From Bacteroidota bacterium (lineage in GTDB: Bacteria > Bacteroidota > Bacteroidia > UBA8524), in the NCBI GenBank assembly GCA_008933805.1, contig WBUH01000010.1, positions 101,820-165,819 of the forward strand: a stretch of 64,000 nt of DNA, in the 5' to 3' direction. Positions 63,292 to 64,000 of this stretch are shown here, one piece after another (position 1 is the stretch's first letter; each line of letters begins with the position of its first letter). A program made the translations under genes and the position numbers. Below the pieces are notes generated by a model. It did no database searches. It had not been told where the DNA came from and saw only the letters and a program-made list of their open reading frames with translations.

Positions 63292-64000
63292 CTATAAATG
63301 GTTGTTATTCACCAAAAACTCAACAATCTGTTTCAATGCCTTATCGGGCACCATTCCTGTGCGCACTATCTCTTTCTTCGCAACCCCTTTTATGGCAATT
63401 TCCCACGTCATAGACCCTAAACCACCGTTGGTGGCAGTGGCTACTTCTTTCCAATCAGGCGATTTAAAGGTATATAGCGATTTGCTATCATCTCCTTTTG
63501 ATGTTTTATCGTATCTGCCTACCAAAACACCGTCTTGCATTATCTTATAATTCTCAACAATGAGCTTGGCCTTCTTGTTTCGCACTACAGGAGCATATTT
63601 TCCCGTATCAGTTTGAGTAGGCTTTACGGCTATTTCAGCCTTCTTTACACTATCTCCTGCGGCCATCACTACATCCAAACTATCCTTGTTCACATTAGCA
63701 GTAAAACCCTGCGGATTTTTATCGCTATGCATTGCCAGTAGTTTTTTAACTGCAGCCATGTTACCCGCACCGTTAGCCACCAAATTATGCTCAACAATAA
63801 AATCAGGCAATGTGGTTATTGATTTTTTTGGCACGTCCAGTTTTTGACGTTCCTTGATAAACGAGAATTCAACATTAACATCACCGGTTAGCTTCCCTAC
63901 CAGTTTCGTCACATCACCCGGCTCAGTTATGTATATCACCTCTTGGCTTGCAAGATTCTTCACCACGTATTCGTTCCCTTCATCCGATATCCTACGGCTT
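63292..64000 (-). CDS. Unknown protein, N-terminus cut by window edge
   Basis: The frame is open from the stop at 63292-63294 to the window end. It does not begin at the GTG at 63966: upstream codons continue SRRISDEGNEYVV without a stop. At least 236 residues are present. The visible part is soluble-looking with no membrane helix or recognised motif. It has a strand-rich C-terminal block (SKSLYTFKSPDWKEVATATN, GGLGSMTWEIAIKGVAKKEI) and ends KQIVEFLVNNNHL. I do not recognise a family. It probably belongs upstream of DUF6132-trxA on the same strand, 34 bp away. Confidence 0.65.
   Translation of the reverse strand, partial: SRRISDEGNEYVVKNLASQEVIYITEPGDVTKLVGKLTGDVNVEFSFIKERQKLDVPKKSITTLPDFIVEHNLVANGAGNMAAVKKLLAMHSDKNPQGFTANVNKDSLDVVMAAGDSVKKAEIAVKPTQTDTGKYAPVVRNKKAKLIVENYKIMQDGVLVGRYDKTSKGDDSKSLYTFKSPDWKEVATATNGGLGSMTWEIAIKGVAKKEIVRTGMVPDKALKQIVEFLVNNNHL

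Overview
The window is chromosomal DNA of a Bacteroidota (Bacteroidetes) bacterium. The evidence is: promoter -7 boxes of the form TAnnTTTG with weak or absent Shine-Dalgarno sites; three TonB-dependent receptors; a type IX secretion sorting tail; LruC, DUF2807, DUF3098 and DUF6132 family proteins; a stand-alone atpD-atpC pair; an approximately 1100-residue SecA; LytS/LytTR two-component pairs; and the dispersed GTCATGCTGAAC-type intergenic repeat. GC content is moderate. Genus and family cannot be fixed from what I can see. There are no rRNAs, tRNAs, CRISPR arrays, transposases, integrases or phage genes, so this is mostly ordinary core genome. Both window edges cut genes (LruC lipoprotein at 1, an unknown protein at 64000).

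Layout. 1-6.3 kb: LruC lipoprotein, then a TonB receptor followed by a LytS kinase and a LytTR regulator. 6.3-8.4 kb: thioesterase, flavin/2Fe-2S reductase, and an unannotated small minus-strand transcript candidate. 8.4-12.6 kb: a giant propeller-sensor LytS kinase overlapping its LytTR regulator. 12.7-22 kb: rplS, a VWA membrane protein with a lipoprotein, grpE-dnaJ, envelope proteins and an aldehyde dehydrogenase. 22-31 kb: subtilase, cyclase, a kinase-TonB-TonB-ruvX-def operon, and a TonB receptor behind a TPP riboswitch. 31-40 kb: valS, atpDC, an alkyl-base glycosylase, a YiiX hydrolase, DUF502 and purD. 40-50 kb: secA, deoC, SPOR, VOC/AraC, methyltransferase-PAP2-ZIP, enoyl-CoA hydratase and a phospholipase D protein. 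50-64 kb: a RidA-family deaminase, an Rnl5-type RNA ligase, the ftsX-DUF3098-uppP-truB block, radC, a T9SS cargo protein, a TPR protein, comA, yqeY, a TonB receptor and thioredoxin.

How genes work together. Envelope biology dominates: receptors, lipoproteins, barrels, UppP, FtsX, SecA, SPOR and a cardiolipin-synthase-like protein. Two LytS/LytTR modules and one orphan kinase provide signalling. The TPP riboswitch assigns the 28-30.5 kb receptor to thiamine uptake.

I see no complete new multi-gene system. The least explained structures are non-coding: clusters of short perfect palindromes with unrelated arms between operons (above all 34625-34885, including a 46-bp loopless palindrome), a modular relative of them at 31033-31111, and a terminator-bounded small transcript at about 8034-8202. 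Unusual proteins are an Rnl5-type RNA ligase, paired lipid-anchored TonB C-terminal domains, and a DnaJ with only one zinc centre. Assignments rest on motifs read by eye; no database search was possible.
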